This document shows, piece after piece, positions 9,901 to 17,805 of a DNA stretch of 64,000 nucleotides. The stretch covers positions 32,044 through 96,043 of the forward strand of contig JAUILI010000001.1 in the NCBI GenBank assembly GCA_030433075.1, in the 5' to 3' direction. The DNA is from Gammaproteobacteria bacterium (GTDB lineage Bacteria > Pseudomonadota > Gammaproteobacteria > Pseudomonadales > Azotimanducaceae). The stretch's first letter is position 1, and every line of letters begins with the position of its first letter. The translations under genes were made by a program, and so were the position numbers. The notes beneath the pieces are model-generated. The model did no database searches and was not told where the DNA came from. It saw only the letters and a program-made list of their open reading frames with translations.

Positions 9901-10067
9901 CCCCCATTGCGGTGACGCTCTGCTTTGGCCTCACCTTCGCCACCTTGCTGGTGCTGCTCGTGGTGCCGGCCTTCGTGCTCGTGCTGGCGCGGCTGCGCCT
10001 GCGTCTTCAAGGGCTACGCCTCGCCGCCCAGCTTCATTTCTCCAAAGTAAAGGAACCCACGCTATGA
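6921..10067 (+). CDS. RND efflux permease (HAE1/AcrB superfamily)
   Basis: A 1048-residue inner-membrane proton-driven RND transporter. It has the typical layout: TM1 just after the start (RLAANLLMVMMLALGLFAAR), a large periplasmic loop, TM2-6, then TM7, a second loop and TM8-12. The proton-relay motif GIVVDDAIIVGENAV in TM4 carries the adjacent Asp pair. The second half has AGVVVNDAIVLL, as usual. The start is ATG 6921 after AAGGA (6911-6915); the open frame upstream to 6726 overlaps the divergent methyltransferase and is not convincing. The stop overlaps the adaptor start in ATGA. Permease-before-adaptor order is less common, and no outer-membrane factor gene is adjacent, so a TolC from elsewhere is presumably used. 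Confidence 0.95.
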   Translation: MGWIDRFHSHRLAANLLMVMMLALGLFAARQVPTALDPSATIPGVWVEVQWPGAAAEDVAEAVATPLEQALLGVPGLDEIHARSRPGQAVLSLEFFPDTDMVLALDTVKQRVASLRELPRDAERPTVSRITDDELIASLLITGGDRLEDLIPLARRLEAELLEAGIDQVVMNGLPEQALNIEVPSTFLTAQGLSLERLALTLTEQAREQPAGRLGTDGTRRALRGLDQTRGPGAYEALTLRLGDTLLPLGEWATVRLEPKEDQITVRRQGAPAIELELLRKGQADVITSGRMLRRFLESQQGTLPAGVQLFVMSEVWALLAEQLTIIGENAFGGTVLVLAVLLLFLAPRSAGWIAAGIPVSFALALAIYWGIFGGTVNLVALIAFVMAIGIVVDDAIIVGENAVDRFQKGASAQAAGREAARAMALPLLTASLTTLAAFAPLLLFAGPLGEIILTLPKVLLCVIIASLLECFFILPRHLSSSLEADHQRQPGRLRRACQGALETFRTRALTPALEVTLRRPGTTVFAAVLAFALALALVATGHLRVNLVTGIDLPSVEANLRYAPNATPAQRLAALDQLETALADTAAELGPENIKGWLSRERYAVIDDRRERGDRYAGIVAEFAGERARTISPEQFASAWRDRAGHPPGVEHLAIRAEGGAGGGRADLTFRLMGENQNALKAGALALTEALRAYDGVVHVSDDLPWGQEQWIYQLTPEGRSAGLTPEALGRQLRAAYAGARVHLYHAGREELEVRVRLSAEDRQALQSLRAYPVRLPSGDLVPLEAVATLEPRRGLDEIRHAGGVLAVRVNAWVDREITTSLAVQKAVEASALPGIKQRFDLRSELAGKSEDDALFLETLSLGAFLAVGFIYLVLVWLFARWSLPLAILAAIPFGLTGALVGHWALGIDFGLMSILAFFALAGVVVNDAIVLLTVYQDQLPKAENVSLEAHAEALRQAAQARLRAILLTTLTTVAGLAPLMFEPSSIGAVFFAPIAVTLCFGLTFATLLVLLVVPAFVLVLARLRLRLQGLRLAAQLHFSKVKEPTL

Positions 10068-11332
10068 CCGTCCCTGCCTGGCTCAAGGGCGCGACCCCGG
10101 CCCTGACCCTTTTGGGGGTTGCTGCGCTGGTCCTCGGCGCCCTCACCCTGAGTGCCCCGGAGCCCAGCAAGCGCCCCGAGCCGCCCCCGCCCCTGGCGAT
10201 CTCCGGGACCGAGGCGAGCCCGGGCACCCACGCCCCGCACCTGCGCCTTTATGGCGCCGTGGAAACGCGGCAGCACAGTACGCTCCGGGCCCAGGTGACA
10301 GCGGACATCCGGGCCATTCACGTCGCCCCGGGGCAGCGGGTAGGCAAAGGGGCGGTGCTGATCACCCTCGATGACCGGGAAGCCCAGCTCTCCCTCGCCC
10401 GCGCCGACGCCACGCTGAAGGCGGCCGAAGCACGGCGCGCCCTCCTCGAGACCACGGCCCGGGCCCTCCGGGAGCGGGCTGCGGAGGAAGCGGGGCTCCT
10501 GGCCCTGGCGGAGCGGCGCTGGAGTCGAACCCAGCACCTTCATAGCCAGGGCATGCTCAGCGACAGCGAGCGCGACAGCGTAGAAACGGCGCTGCGGGAA
10601 GCGCGGCTACGGCACAGCCAGAACCGGGAAACCCTCGACCGCCTTCCCTACCAGCAAGCGGAACTGGACGCAGCGGTGGCGGACGCGGCGGCGCAGCGCG
10701 CCCTCGCCCAGCGGGACCTGGACAGCCACGTGGTGCGGGCGCCCTTCCCGGGGCCGGTGGAAAGTCTGGCCGTGGGCCTTGGGGAGCGGGTTTCCGGCGG
10801 GGCGCCGCTTTTGACCTTAAGCGATGAGAGCGCTCTGGAAGTACGCGCCACAGTGGCTTCGGCGCGCTACCGGGCCCTAAGCGAAGCCCTGGCCCAGGGC
10901 CAGCACCTCCAAGCCACGGCCCAGCTCCGGGGCCAGCCTCTGACGCTCACCCTGACGCGCCTCGCCGGCCAGCAGCGCGCCGACGGGACGGCCTTTGATG
11001 CCTATTTCAGCTTTGCCAGCGCCATTCCCCCGGGGGCCGAGGGGCAGAACCTACGCCTCGATCTTGCCCTGCCCGCCGTGCCCAACAGCGTGGTCCTGCC
11101 CGCCACCGCCGTCTTTGAGCAGCGCCGCATTTATCGCGTGGTGGACGGCCAGCTCGAGGCCTTGCCGGCGCAGATTCTCGGCGATGGGCCCGGCGCCGGG
11201 GGTCTTGATGAGCTCGTGGTGCAGGTGCCAGGGCTTTCGCCAGGGGACGCGGTGATGACCAGCCAGCATCCCCGGGCCGCCCCGGGGCTGCGGGTGGAGA
11301 TCACCCAGGAGGCGGCCTCCCCTACAGCATGA
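10064..11332 (+). CDS. RND periplasmic adaptor (membrane fusion protein)
   Basis: 422 residues. An N-terminal membrane anchor (about residues 10-32) is followed by a barrel-sandwich hybrid or lipoyl half-motif (HVAPGQRVGKGAVLITLDD), an alpha-helical hairpin rich in Ala, Arg and Glu (about 110-210), the second lipoyl half (VRAPFPGPVESLAVGLGERVSGG) and a C-terminal beta-barrel. It bridges the RND permease to an outer-membrane channel. The ATG at 10064 overlaps the permease stop by four bases, so translation is coupled. Its 3' end overlaps the convergent ThDP-enzyme gene by 11 bp. Confidence 0.93.
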   Translation: MTVPAWLKGATPALTLLGVAALVLGALTLSAPEPSKRPEPPPPLAISGTEASPGTHAPHLRLYGAVETRQHSTLRAQVTADIRAIHVAPGQRVGKGAVLITLDDREAQLSLARADATLKAAEARRALLETTARALRERAAEEAGLLALAERRWSRTQHLHSQGMLSDSERDSVETALREARLRHSQNRETLDRLPYQQAELDAAVADAAAQRALAQRDLDSHVVRAPFPGPVESLAVGLGERVSGGAPLLTLSDESALEVRATVASARYRALSEALAQGQHLQATAQLRGQPLTLTLTRLAGQQRADGTAFDAYFSFASAIPPGAEGQNLRLDLALPAVPNSVVLPATAVFEQRRIYRVVDGQLEALPAQILGDGPGAGGLDELVVQVPGLSPGDAVMTSQHPRAAPGLRVEITQEAASPTA

Positions 11333-12896
11333 CCTCGATGAGGTGAGGACCGCCGGCAGCCAGGGCGCGACCGATGGCTTCGGCCAGGGCCGGCCCCTCG
11401 CTCACGCGCACCGCAGGGACGCCGAAGCCCGTGGCCAGCGCGAGGAAGTCGACGTCCGGGCGGGACAGATCGAAGAGGCTTTCGGCCCGCGGTCCCACCT
11501 CGTTGATACCCAGGCGCCGGTACTCATGATCCAGGATGTTGTAGCGCCGATTGTTGTAGATCAGCGTGATCACCGGGAGCGATTCCCGAGCCTGGGTCCA
11601 GAGCGCCTGCAGGGAATAGAGCGCTCCCCCATCCCCGAGGAGCGCAAAGACCGGCCGCCCCGGGCAGGCCAGCGCCGCCCCCGTGGCCAGCGGTCCACCC
11701 ATGCCGATGGACCCCCCGGTGAGATTCAGCCAGCTATGGGGGGCCGCGCTCGCGCAGGGCACGGCGGCGGCGCCGCCGCCCCCGGAATCCACGGTCACGA
11801 TGGCGTCCTCGGGCAGCAGGGCCGCCAAGGTCGCCCCCACCTGGCGGGCCCCCAGGGCGCCGGAAGGCACCTCGGGGCGGCGCTGCCCCTGGGCCGGCGC
11901 GTCCGCCAGGGTGACGCCCAGGGCTGCCCCCAGGCGCGCCAGCGCATCCAGCACATCTTCATGGCGCTCCGCGAGGGTCAGCACCTGGGCGCCCTCGGGG
12001 GTGAGATCGCTGGGCACCCCCTCGTAGGCGAAGAAGCTCACGGGGGCCTCGGCGCCCACGCGAAGGATCGTATGCACGCCGGCGAGGGCTCGCTGCACGT
12101 CCTCCGGGAAATAGGGCAGGCGGGCCAGCGCAGGCAGCTGAGGTCCCTGCTCGACCCGGGCCGGGAACGTGGTGGCAGACACGGCCGCGCCGGTTTTCTG
12201 CGCCAGCGCCGCGGCCCAGCGCTGCCCCTCAGCGGTGAGCGCGTCCCCATCGAGCAGCAGCAAAGTGCCGCTCCGGAGGGCGGACGCCGCCGCGGTGATG
12301 GCGGCCTCCGGCACCTGGGCCCGTGCAGGAATGGCCACGGGGGCCCGGGGACCGGGCGCCGCCCCCCAGGCACAGTCCACGGGGATAGCCAGGGTGGCGA
12401 TGCTGCCCAGGGAACCGGGGTGGGCCGTGGACGCTGCTGCCACGGCTTCGGCGCCATCCTGGGCAAGGCCATGGGCGCTCCGGGCCGTGCGTACCCAGGA
12501 AGAAAAGGGCCGGGCAATGCCTTCGATATCCGCGTCCAGGGGCGCATCGAAGGGCCGGTGATGGCGGGCGTGATCCCCCACCAGATTAATCAAGGGGGTG
12601 CCGGCGCGGCGGGCGTTATGCAGATTCGCTGTGGCGTGCCCCAGCCCCGCCCCCAGATGCAGCAGGGTGGCCGCGGGCCGGCCCGCCATGCGCCCAAAGC
12701 CATCGGCGGCGCCGCTGGCCACGCCCTCAAAGAGCGTGAGCACGGGATGGATCCGCGTCTCCCCCTCCAGAGCCTGCACCAGGTGCATCTCCGAGGTGCC
12801 GGGGTTGGCAAAGACGTGATCCACCCCTGCCCCGGCCAGCGTGCTCATGAGCGCCGTAGCGCCATTACCCAGACCCTGCCCCGATTCCTCGGCCAT
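11322..12896 (-). CDS. Acetolactate-synthase-like thiamine-diphosphate enzyme
   Basis: A 524-residue ThDP-dependent enzyme with three domains: PYR (catalytic-type Glu57 in LTLFEGVASG), a central domain, and PP with the ThDP/Mg motif starting GDGGALYSLQALW and ending about 26 residues later in YNN. Homologues are annotated as acetolactate synthase large subunit-like or benzoylformate decarboxylase-like. No regulatory small subunit is adjacent, so a biosynthetic IlvB role is unlikely and a decarboxylase or catabolic role is plausible. The ATG at 12894-12896 follows GGGGGGAGGGAA. It lies 39 bp downstream of the DUF3429 gene and is probably co-transcribed with it. Confidence 0.85.
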   Translation of the reverse strand: MAEESGQGLGNGATALMSTLAGAGVDHVFANPGTSEMHLVQALEGETRIHPVLTLFEGVASGAADGFGRMAGRPAATLLHLGAGLGHATANLHNARRAGTPLINLVGDHARHHRPFDAPLDADIEGIARPFSSWVRTARSAHGLAQDGAEAVAAASTAHPGSLGSIATLAIPVDCAWGAAPGPRAPVAIPARAQVPEAAITAAASALRSGTLLLLDGDALTAEGQRWAAALAQKTGAAVSATTFPARVEQGPQLPALARLPYFPEDVQRALAGVHTILRVGAEAPVSFFAYEGVPSDLTPEGAQVLTLAERHEDVLDALARLGAALGVTLADAPAQGQRRPEVPSGALGARQVGATLAALLPEDAIVTVDSGGGGAAAVPCASAAPHSWLNLTGGSIGMGGPLATGAALACPGRPVFALLGDGGALYSLQALWTQARESLPVITLIYNNRRYNILDHEYRRLGINEVGPRAESLFDLSRPDVDFLALATGFGVPAVRVSEGPALAEAIGRALAAGGPHLIEVML

Positions 12897-12935
12897 GCCG
12901 TTCCCTCCCCCCGTGGCGAGCCGCCACCCGTTGTT

Positions 12936-13370
12936 TTAGAAGCGCGCCTGCGCCGAAAAAGCGAACAGCGCCACCATGGTGAGCACCACCCCCGCGGTCA
13001 GCAGATGGCGAAGTTGGCCATACCAGGCCGGCAGCCGCTCCCGGAGCCAGGGCTGCTGCTCGAAGAGCCAGGCGAGCAGCACCCCCGCGGCTAAAATGAG
13101 CGGCCCCAGCAGCGGCCCGGTAAACAGGGCCGCCCAGGCGATGAGCGACGGGGCGACGCTAAAGCCAAGACGCGCAGCGCCCCGGGGCGCCTCGGCCCCC
13201 TCGCCAAGCACCAGGCCCCACTGTATGCCTCCCAGGAAGGACAGAATGATGGCGCCGTAAAGCAGTCCCGCAAAGGCCCAGCGCCCATCTCCCGTAAGCC
13301 AGGCCCCGAGGGCGGCGGCAAGGAAGGGCACGAGTCCCCCGAGGCCAAGCAAGCGACCGATCCAGGCCAT
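12936..13370 (-). CDS. DUF3429 integral membrane protein
   Basis: A 144-residue, very hydrophobic protein with about four membrane segments (near residues 5-25, 33-52, 70-105 and 122-140). The conserved block GAIILSFLGGIQWG marks the DUF3429 family, whose function is unknown. The ATG at 13368-13370 is about 80 bp from the divergent phosphomannomutase gene. It precedes the ThDP-enzyme gene on the same strand, which may mean they work together, but nothing in the sequence says how. Confidence 0.85.
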   Translation of the reverse strand: MAWIGRLLGLGGLVPFLAAALGAWLTGDGRWAFAGLLYGAIILSFLGGIQWGLVLGEGAEAPRGAARLGFSVAPSLIAWAALFTGPLLGPLILAAGVLLAWLFEQQPWLRERLPAWYGQLRHLLTAGVVLTMVALFAFSAQARF

Positions 13371-13448
13371 AGCCCTTTTCTCCCCTTATGCCTTGACCCG
13401 GCTCACCGGCGCTTCACAATGCGCGCAGCAACGGCCAAAGGAATGGTG

Positions 13449-14810
13449 ATGAATCCTTACGACAGCTTTAAAGCCTACGACATCCGCGGCGAGCTCGAAA
13501 CGCAGCTCACCCCCGACTTCGCCGAAGGGGTCGGCCGAGCCTTCACCCAATATCTCGGGGCGAAGTCCGTCGTCGTGGGCGGGGATATTCGCCTTTCGAC
13601 GCCGGAACTGAAAGCCGCCTTTGCCCGGGGCTGCCAGGCCCTCGGTGCCGAGGTCATCGACATTGGCCTCTGTGGCACGGAGGAAGTCTACTTTGCCACC
13701 AGCGCCCTGGGGGTGGATGGGGGCTGCATGGTCACGGCCAGCCACAACCCCATCAACTACAACGGCATGAAGCTGGTGCGGAAGGACAGCCGGCCCATCT
13801 CCGGGGCCACGGGGCTCCAGGATATTCGGGCTCTGGCGGAAGCGGGGGTGGGCGCTGGCGCCCACCAGGGCACGTTGAAAAGCCTCGATCACAGCGCGCC
13901 CTATATCGAACACCTCATGAGCTATGTGGATCCGGGGAAGCTTCCTGCGGGGACGCTGCTCCTGAACGCGGGAAACGGCGCCGCGGGCCCCACGGTGGAT
14001 CGGCTAGAGGCGGCCTTCCAGCGCGCCGGCAGCGCTCTGCGCTTCGAGAAGATGTTCAACACCCCCGACGGCACCTTCCCCAACGGCATCCCCAACCCCC
14101 TCCTTCACGACCAGCAGCCGGTGACGGGGCGTGCCGTACGGGAGGCCGGCGCGGACTTCGGCGTGGCCTTCGATGGCGACTTCGACCGCTGCTTCTTCTG
14201 GGATCACGAGGGCACCTTCATCGAGGGCTACTACGTGGTGGGCATGCTGGCCGAAGCCTTCCTCCAGCAAAACCCGGGGGCCCGAATCGTTTACGACCCG
14301 CGCCTCACCTGGAACACGGAGGAGCTCGTGGCCAGCCTTGGCGGCGAGGCCCTGCCCTCCCAGTCTGGCCACGCCTTCATCAAGGAAACCATGCGCCAAA
14401 AAGACGCCATCTACGGCGGAGAGATGAGCGCGCATCACTACTTCAAGAGCTTCGCCTACTGCGATTCCGGGATGATCCCCTGGCTGACCGTGCTCGACCT
14501 TTTGGCGCGGAAGCGGACCTCGCTCGCGGCGCTGGTGAAGGAACGCATGGCCCGCTATCCCTCCCCGGGGGAGATCAACTCCAGCGTTGCCGACGCCGAC
14601 GAAACCATGGCCCGGGTCCGCGCGCACTATGCCCCGGCGGCCATCGCCGAGAGCACCCTCGATGGGCTCTCCCTGGAGTTCGACACCTGGCGCTTCAATC
14701 TTCGGAAGTCGAACACGGAGCCGGTGATCCGCTTGAACCTCGAAACCCGGGGGGACGCGGCGCTCATGCAGGAAAAAACCGACGAACTGCTGGCCCTCAT
14801 TCGTCGCTAG
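13449..14810 (+). CDS. Phosphomannomutase/phosphoglucomutase
   Basis: A 453-residue alpha-D-phosphohexomutase that interconverts hexose-6- and hexose-1-phosphate, feeding GDP-mannose and other nucleotide sugars. The phosphoserine loop TASHNP contains Ser98. The Mg loop DGDFDR is at 242-247, the sugar-binding loop GEMSAHHYF follows, and the C-terminal phosphate loop is RKSNTEPVIRL. The length suits the ManB/CpsG (AlgC-like) group. I start it at ATG 13449 because AAAGGA (13437-13442) sits six bases upstream; ATG 13443 would abut the ribosome-binding site. No other exopolysaccharide genes are nearby. Confidence 0.93.
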   Translation: MNPYDSFKAYDIRGELETQLTPDFAEGVGRAFTQYLGAKSVVVGGDIRLSTPELKAAFARGCQALGAEVIDIGLCGTEEVYFATSALGVDGGCMVTASHNPINYNGMKLVRKDSRPISGATGLQDIRALAEAGVGAGAHQGTLKSLDHSAPYIEHLMSYVDPGKLPAGTLLLNAGNGAAGPTVDRLEAAFQRAGSALRFEKMFNTPDGTFPNGIPNPLLHDQQPVTGRAVREAGADFGVAFDGDFDRCFFWDHEGTFIEGYYVVGMLAEAFLQQNPGARIVYDPRLTWNTEELVASLGGEALPSQSGHAFIKETMRQKDAIYGGEMSAHHYFKSFAYCDSGMIPWLTVLDLLARKRTSLAALVKERMARYPSPGEINSSVADADETMARVRAHYAPAAIAESTLDGLSLEFDTWRFNLRKSNTEPVIRLNLETRGDAALMQEKTDELLALIRR

Positions 14811-14827
14811 GGCGGCCCCGGTGGTAC

Positions 14828-14855
14828 CCTTAGGGGAACTCTGTGTCCCCTAAGG
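14828..14855 (+). promoter_or_regulatory. Hairpin sequestering the thioesterase ribosome-binding site
   Basis: A perfect 10-bp inverted repeat (CCTTAGGGGA / TCCCCTAAGG, arms 14828-14837 and 14846-14855, 8-nt loop) lies between the phosphomannomutase stop and the thioesterase start. The 3' arm contains the AAGG of the only ribosome-binding site. In RNA it would hide that site. No T-run follows, so it is not an ordinary intrinsic terminator. Confidence 0.5.
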
Positions 14856-14856
14856 A

Positions 14857-15645
14857 ATGGCTGTGGACCCTCGTCCCTTCTACGCCCCGCAGGAAACCCA
14901 CAACCCCCTGCGCTGGATCCTGCCCGTCACCCGGGCCCTGTGCATTGGTACGGCGCCCCGGTCCTTCCTCTTCGGTGGGGTGGGCCTTGGGGCCGCGGTC
15001 ACGGCGCTAGAAACCGCCACAGGGCGGCCCCTCATCTGGGCCACGGCCCAATACCTCGCCTACGCAGAACCGAACAGCACCCTCGATATCGACGTCGACC
15101 CGGTGGTGGAAGGCAACACCGTGACCCAAGCACGGGTCATGGGCCACGTCGGCGGCCGGGAGATCCTCACGGTGAACGCGGCCCTCGGCGCCCGGGATGA
15201 GTTCAGCCCCCGGCAGTTCGCTGAGATCCCCGTGGTGCCGTCACCCCGGGAGGCTGAAGGGGCGCCCTTAAGCTATGAAGAAGACGCGGACCTGCACAAC
15301 CGCTTTGAGATTCGCCCCATCGAGCGCCTCCCCGGGGAGGACGAGGGGCGGGCTCGCATGTGGATTCGCAGCCGGGAAGGGGAACCGCTCACGGCAGGGC
15401 TGCTGGCCGTGATCGCCGATTACATCCCCGCGGCGGTGACCGCCGCGCTGGATTTACCCGTGGAAACCCTGAGCCTCGATAACACCCTGCGCTTAATTCG
15501 CGTGCAGCCCACGGATTGGGTGCTCTGCGATATGCAGGTCTTTGGCATCGCGTCCGGCGTGATGCACGGACGCATGCACCTTTTCTCCCGGGATGGCCTG
15601 CTGCTCGGCACGGCCAGCCAATCGGGCATCGTTTACGGCGGCTAG
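14857..15645 (+). CDS. Thioesterase-superfamily protein (double hotdog, TesB-like)
   Basis: 262 residues resembling acyl-CoA thioesterase II-type double-hotdog proteins. The first half has FLFGGVGLGAAVTALETATGR and a WATAQYLAYAEPNSTLDIDV strand; the second half has VIADYIPAAVTAAL, SLDNTLRLIRV and GRMHLFSRDGLLLGTASQSG, a typical ending for this superfamily. It probably hydrolyses an acyl-CoA; the chain length is unknown. ATG 14857 directly abuts AAGGA, so the in-frame GTG at 14863, six bases from it, may be the real start. Its ribosome-binding site is buried in a hairpin. Its TAG is shared with the convergent M20 gene in a CTAG. Confidence 0.82.
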   Translation: MAVDPRPFYAPQETHNPLRWILPVTRALCIGTAPRSFLFGGVGLGAAVTALETATGRPLIWATAQYLAYAEPNSTLDIDVDPVVEGNTVTQARVMGHVGGREILTVNAALGARDEFSPRQFAEIPVVPSPREAEGAPLSYEEDADLHNRFEIRPIERLPGEDEGRARMWIRSREGEPLTAGLLAVIADYIPAAVTAALDLPVETLSLDNTLRLIRVQPTDWVLCDMQVFGIASGVMHGRMHLFSRDGLLLGTASQSGIVYGG

Positions 15646-16964
15646 CGCGCCGCCTCGAGGTAATCGAGCACCAGGGCCGTCATGGCCGTCACCCCCACGG
15701 GCAGGGCCCGCTCGTCGGCATAGAACTTCGGCGAATGGTTGGGCGCTACCAGTGCCGGATCCTCCGGGGCGACGCCCAGGAAGAAGAACATCCCCGGCAC
15801 GGCCTCGGCGAAGTAGGAGAAGTCCTCCGCCCCCGTATTCCGCGGGCTTTCGAAGTAGTTCTCCCCCGCCACCCGGGCCAGGGTGGGCACCATCTGGGCC
15901 GTCAGGTCGTTGTCGTTGCGGGTCACGGGATAGCCCAAGTTGATTTTCACGTCGGCGGTGGCGCCGGCGCTCTCCGCGATGCTTTGGGCCGTGCGCGTGA
16001 GCCGCTCGTGGATATCAACCCGGGTATCCGCGTCGAAGGTGCGCAGCGTGCCGATCATTTCCACGGAGTCGGGAATGATGTTGCTTCGAAGGCCACCGTG
16101 AATCGCGCCGACGGTGACGATGGAGGGGGTGAGGGTCGCATCAAGCTGGCGCGAGGGAATGGTTTGCAGACCCATGACGATCTGGCTGGCCACCACGATG
16201 GGGTCCACCCCGCCCCAGGGCATGGCGCCGTGGGTTTGCTTGCCTTGCACGGTAATTTCGTAGCTATCGGAGGAGGCCATGAGCCCCCCGGCGCGGGTGG
16301 CCACCGTACCCACGGGCATGGGGAACACGTGTAGCCCAAAAACCGCCTCCGGCGTCGGGGCCTCAAACACCCCTTCCTTCAGCATCAGCTCAGCGCCCCC
16401 CTCTTCCCCCGGGGGCACGCCTTCCTCCGCCGGCTGGAAGATGAACTTCACCGTGCCCTGAAGCTCATCCTTCATGCCCGCAAGGACCTCGGCGGTGCCC
16501 ATGAGGATGGCCATGTGATTATCGTGGCCGCAGGCGTGCATCACCCCCACCTCCTGGCCGTTGTAGTCCGTGCGCACCTTCGAGGCGAAGGGGAGATCCA
16601 CGGACTCGGTCACGGGCAAGCCGTCCATATCGGCGCGCAGGGCCACCACGGGGCCCGGGCCGCCGCGCAGGACGCCCACCACGCCGGTCACCGCCACGTT
16701 CGTTTCCACCTCCATCCCGAGGCTTCGGAGATGCTCGGCGATGAGCGCGGAGGTTCGGAACTCCCGATTCCCCAGCTCCGGATGGGCGTGGAGGTCCCGG
16801 CGCCAGCTCACCACTTTCGGCATGACCGCTTCGATCTTGGCGCGCACCGCCGGCGCCACCGCATCGTCGGGAATCATGGACAGGTCATCGGCGAGGCTCG
16901 CGGAGGAAAGGGCGGCCAGGGCGGTCGCGAGGAGACCGGCGCGAAAGGCGTGGCGTAGGGGCAT
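15642..16964 (-). CDS. Exported M20 amidohydrolase (hippurate-hydrolase type)
   Basis: A 440-residue M20D metallopeptidase/amidohydrolase. A Sec signal peptide (MPLRHAFRAG, hydrophobic core, cleavage about after SLA at residue 25) sends it to the periplasm. Metal ligands are in RRDLHAHPELGN, MHACGHDNHMA and FQPAEEG, and a lid domain lies in the middle (QGKQTHGAMPW). Relatives hydrolyse N-acyl amino acids or IAA-amino acid conjugates; most are cytoplasmic, so export is notable. The frame is open to 17291, but CAT 16962-16964 has AAGGA eight bases upstream and begins the signal peptide. It shares CTAG stops with the thioesterase. Confidence 0.92.
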   Translation of the reverse strand: MPLRHAFRAGLLATALAALSSASLADDLSMIPDDAVAPAVRAKIEAVMPKVVSWRRDLHAHPELGNREFRTSALIAEHLRSLGMEVETNVAVTGVVGVLRGGPGPVVALRADMDGLPVTESVDLPFASKVRTDYNGQEVGVMHACGHDNHMAILMGTAEVLAGMKDELQGTVKFIFQPAEEGVPPGEEGGAELMLKEGVFEAPTPEAVFGLHVFPMPVGTVATRAGGLMASSDSYEITVQGKQTHGAMPWGGVDPIVVASQIVMGLQTIPSRQLDATLTPSIVTVGAIHGGLRSNIIPDSVEMIGTLRTFDADTRVDIHERLTRTAQSIAESAGATADVKINLGYPVTRNDNDLTAQMVPTLARVAGENYFESPRNTGAEDFSYFAEAVPGMFFFLGVAPEDPALVAPNHSPKFYADERALPVGVTAMTALVLDYLEAAR

Positions 16965-17012
16965 GGGAAGCATCCTTGGCTTAAACGAACGTTCTGGCAT
17001 TATGCGCGCCCT

Positions 17013-17717
17013 ATGAGCGAACGAAACCCCCCTGCCCCGCGCACCGCAAGCGCCCCCGCCGCCCTGGAAACGCACCTCGCGGCGCTCATTCCCGGCGCGA
17101 CCCTGGAGCCAACGCCCCTTCCCCTCGCTCCGTCCCTGCGCCTGTGGCTCCTGGGGCCCACCGTGCCCGCAGGGCCCCTCGCCCCGGAGGCCGCGGCTCA
17201 GCTGCAGGACACCCCACCCTACTGGGCCTTCTGCTGGGCCAGCGGCCATGCCCTTGCCGCGGAGATTCTGGAGGGGCGCGTATCCGTTCAAGGCCGTCGG
17301 GTGATCGACTTCGGCGCGGGCTCCGGGGTGGTGGCCCTCGCCGCAGCCCTTGCCGGCGCGCGGGAGGTCTACGCCGTGGACGAGGATCCCCGGGCCCTCG
17401 CTGCCATCGAGGCCAACGCCGCGCTGAACGGCGCGCCCGCCCTACATCCGGTGCTGAGCTTGGACGCCCTTCCCCCGCCGGCGGCGGAGGATCTTTTGCT
17501 GCTCGCGGACGTGCTCTACGACCCCGCGAACCGCCCTCTCGTGGACGGCCTTCAAGCGACAGGGCGAGAGCTGCTCATTGCCGATGCGCGGGTTGCGCCG
17601 GAGAAACTGCCGGCCTGGGAATGCCTGCGGGCCCGAGAGGCGGCCACCCTGCCGGACCTCGACGAATCCCCCCTCTTTCGGACCGTGCGCTTCTACCGCC
17701 CAGCGCGCCCCGCCTAG
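17013..17717 (+). CDS. Class I SAM-dependent methyltransferase (ETFB-Lys/PrmA-like)
   Basis: 234 residues with a Rossmann-type SAM domain: motif I VIDFGAGSGVVALAAALAGA, acidic motif II VYAVDEDPRAL, and ADVLYDPAN after strand 4, a pattern seen in the electron-transfer-flavoprotein beta-subunit lysine methyltransferase / nicotinamide N-methyltransferase-like group. PPYWAFCWASGHALA before motif I is also typical. A protein-lysine substrate is a reasonable guess. ATG 17013 is about 50 bp from the divergent exported amidohydrolase. The GST follows about 90 bp downstream on the same strand. Confidence 0.82.
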   Translation: MSERNPPAPRTASAPAALETHLAALIPGATLEPTPLPLAPSLRLWLLGPTVPAGPLAPEAAAQLQDTPPYWAFCWASGHALAAEILEGRVSVQGRRVIDFGAGSGVVALAAALAGAREVYAVDEDPRALAAIEANAALNGAPALHPVLSLDALPPPAAEDLLLLADVLYDPANRPLVDGLQATGRELLIADARVAPEKLPAWECLRAREAATLPDLDESPLFRTVRFYRPARPA

Positions 17718-17805
17718 GGCCTCGCCCTGCGCCCGCCCCCCTTGCCAGGGCCCAAGCCCTGCGCAAGGATGCAGCCTTTCCAGCTGATGCAATGCGAGGC
17801 GCACC

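Noticed and set aside
11343..13094. 583-codon open frame on the plus strand
   Set aside because: It lies antisense to the ThDP-enzyme gene, has no ribosome-binding site and translates to Arg/Gly/His-rich sequence without any domain; long antisense frames are expected at this GC content.
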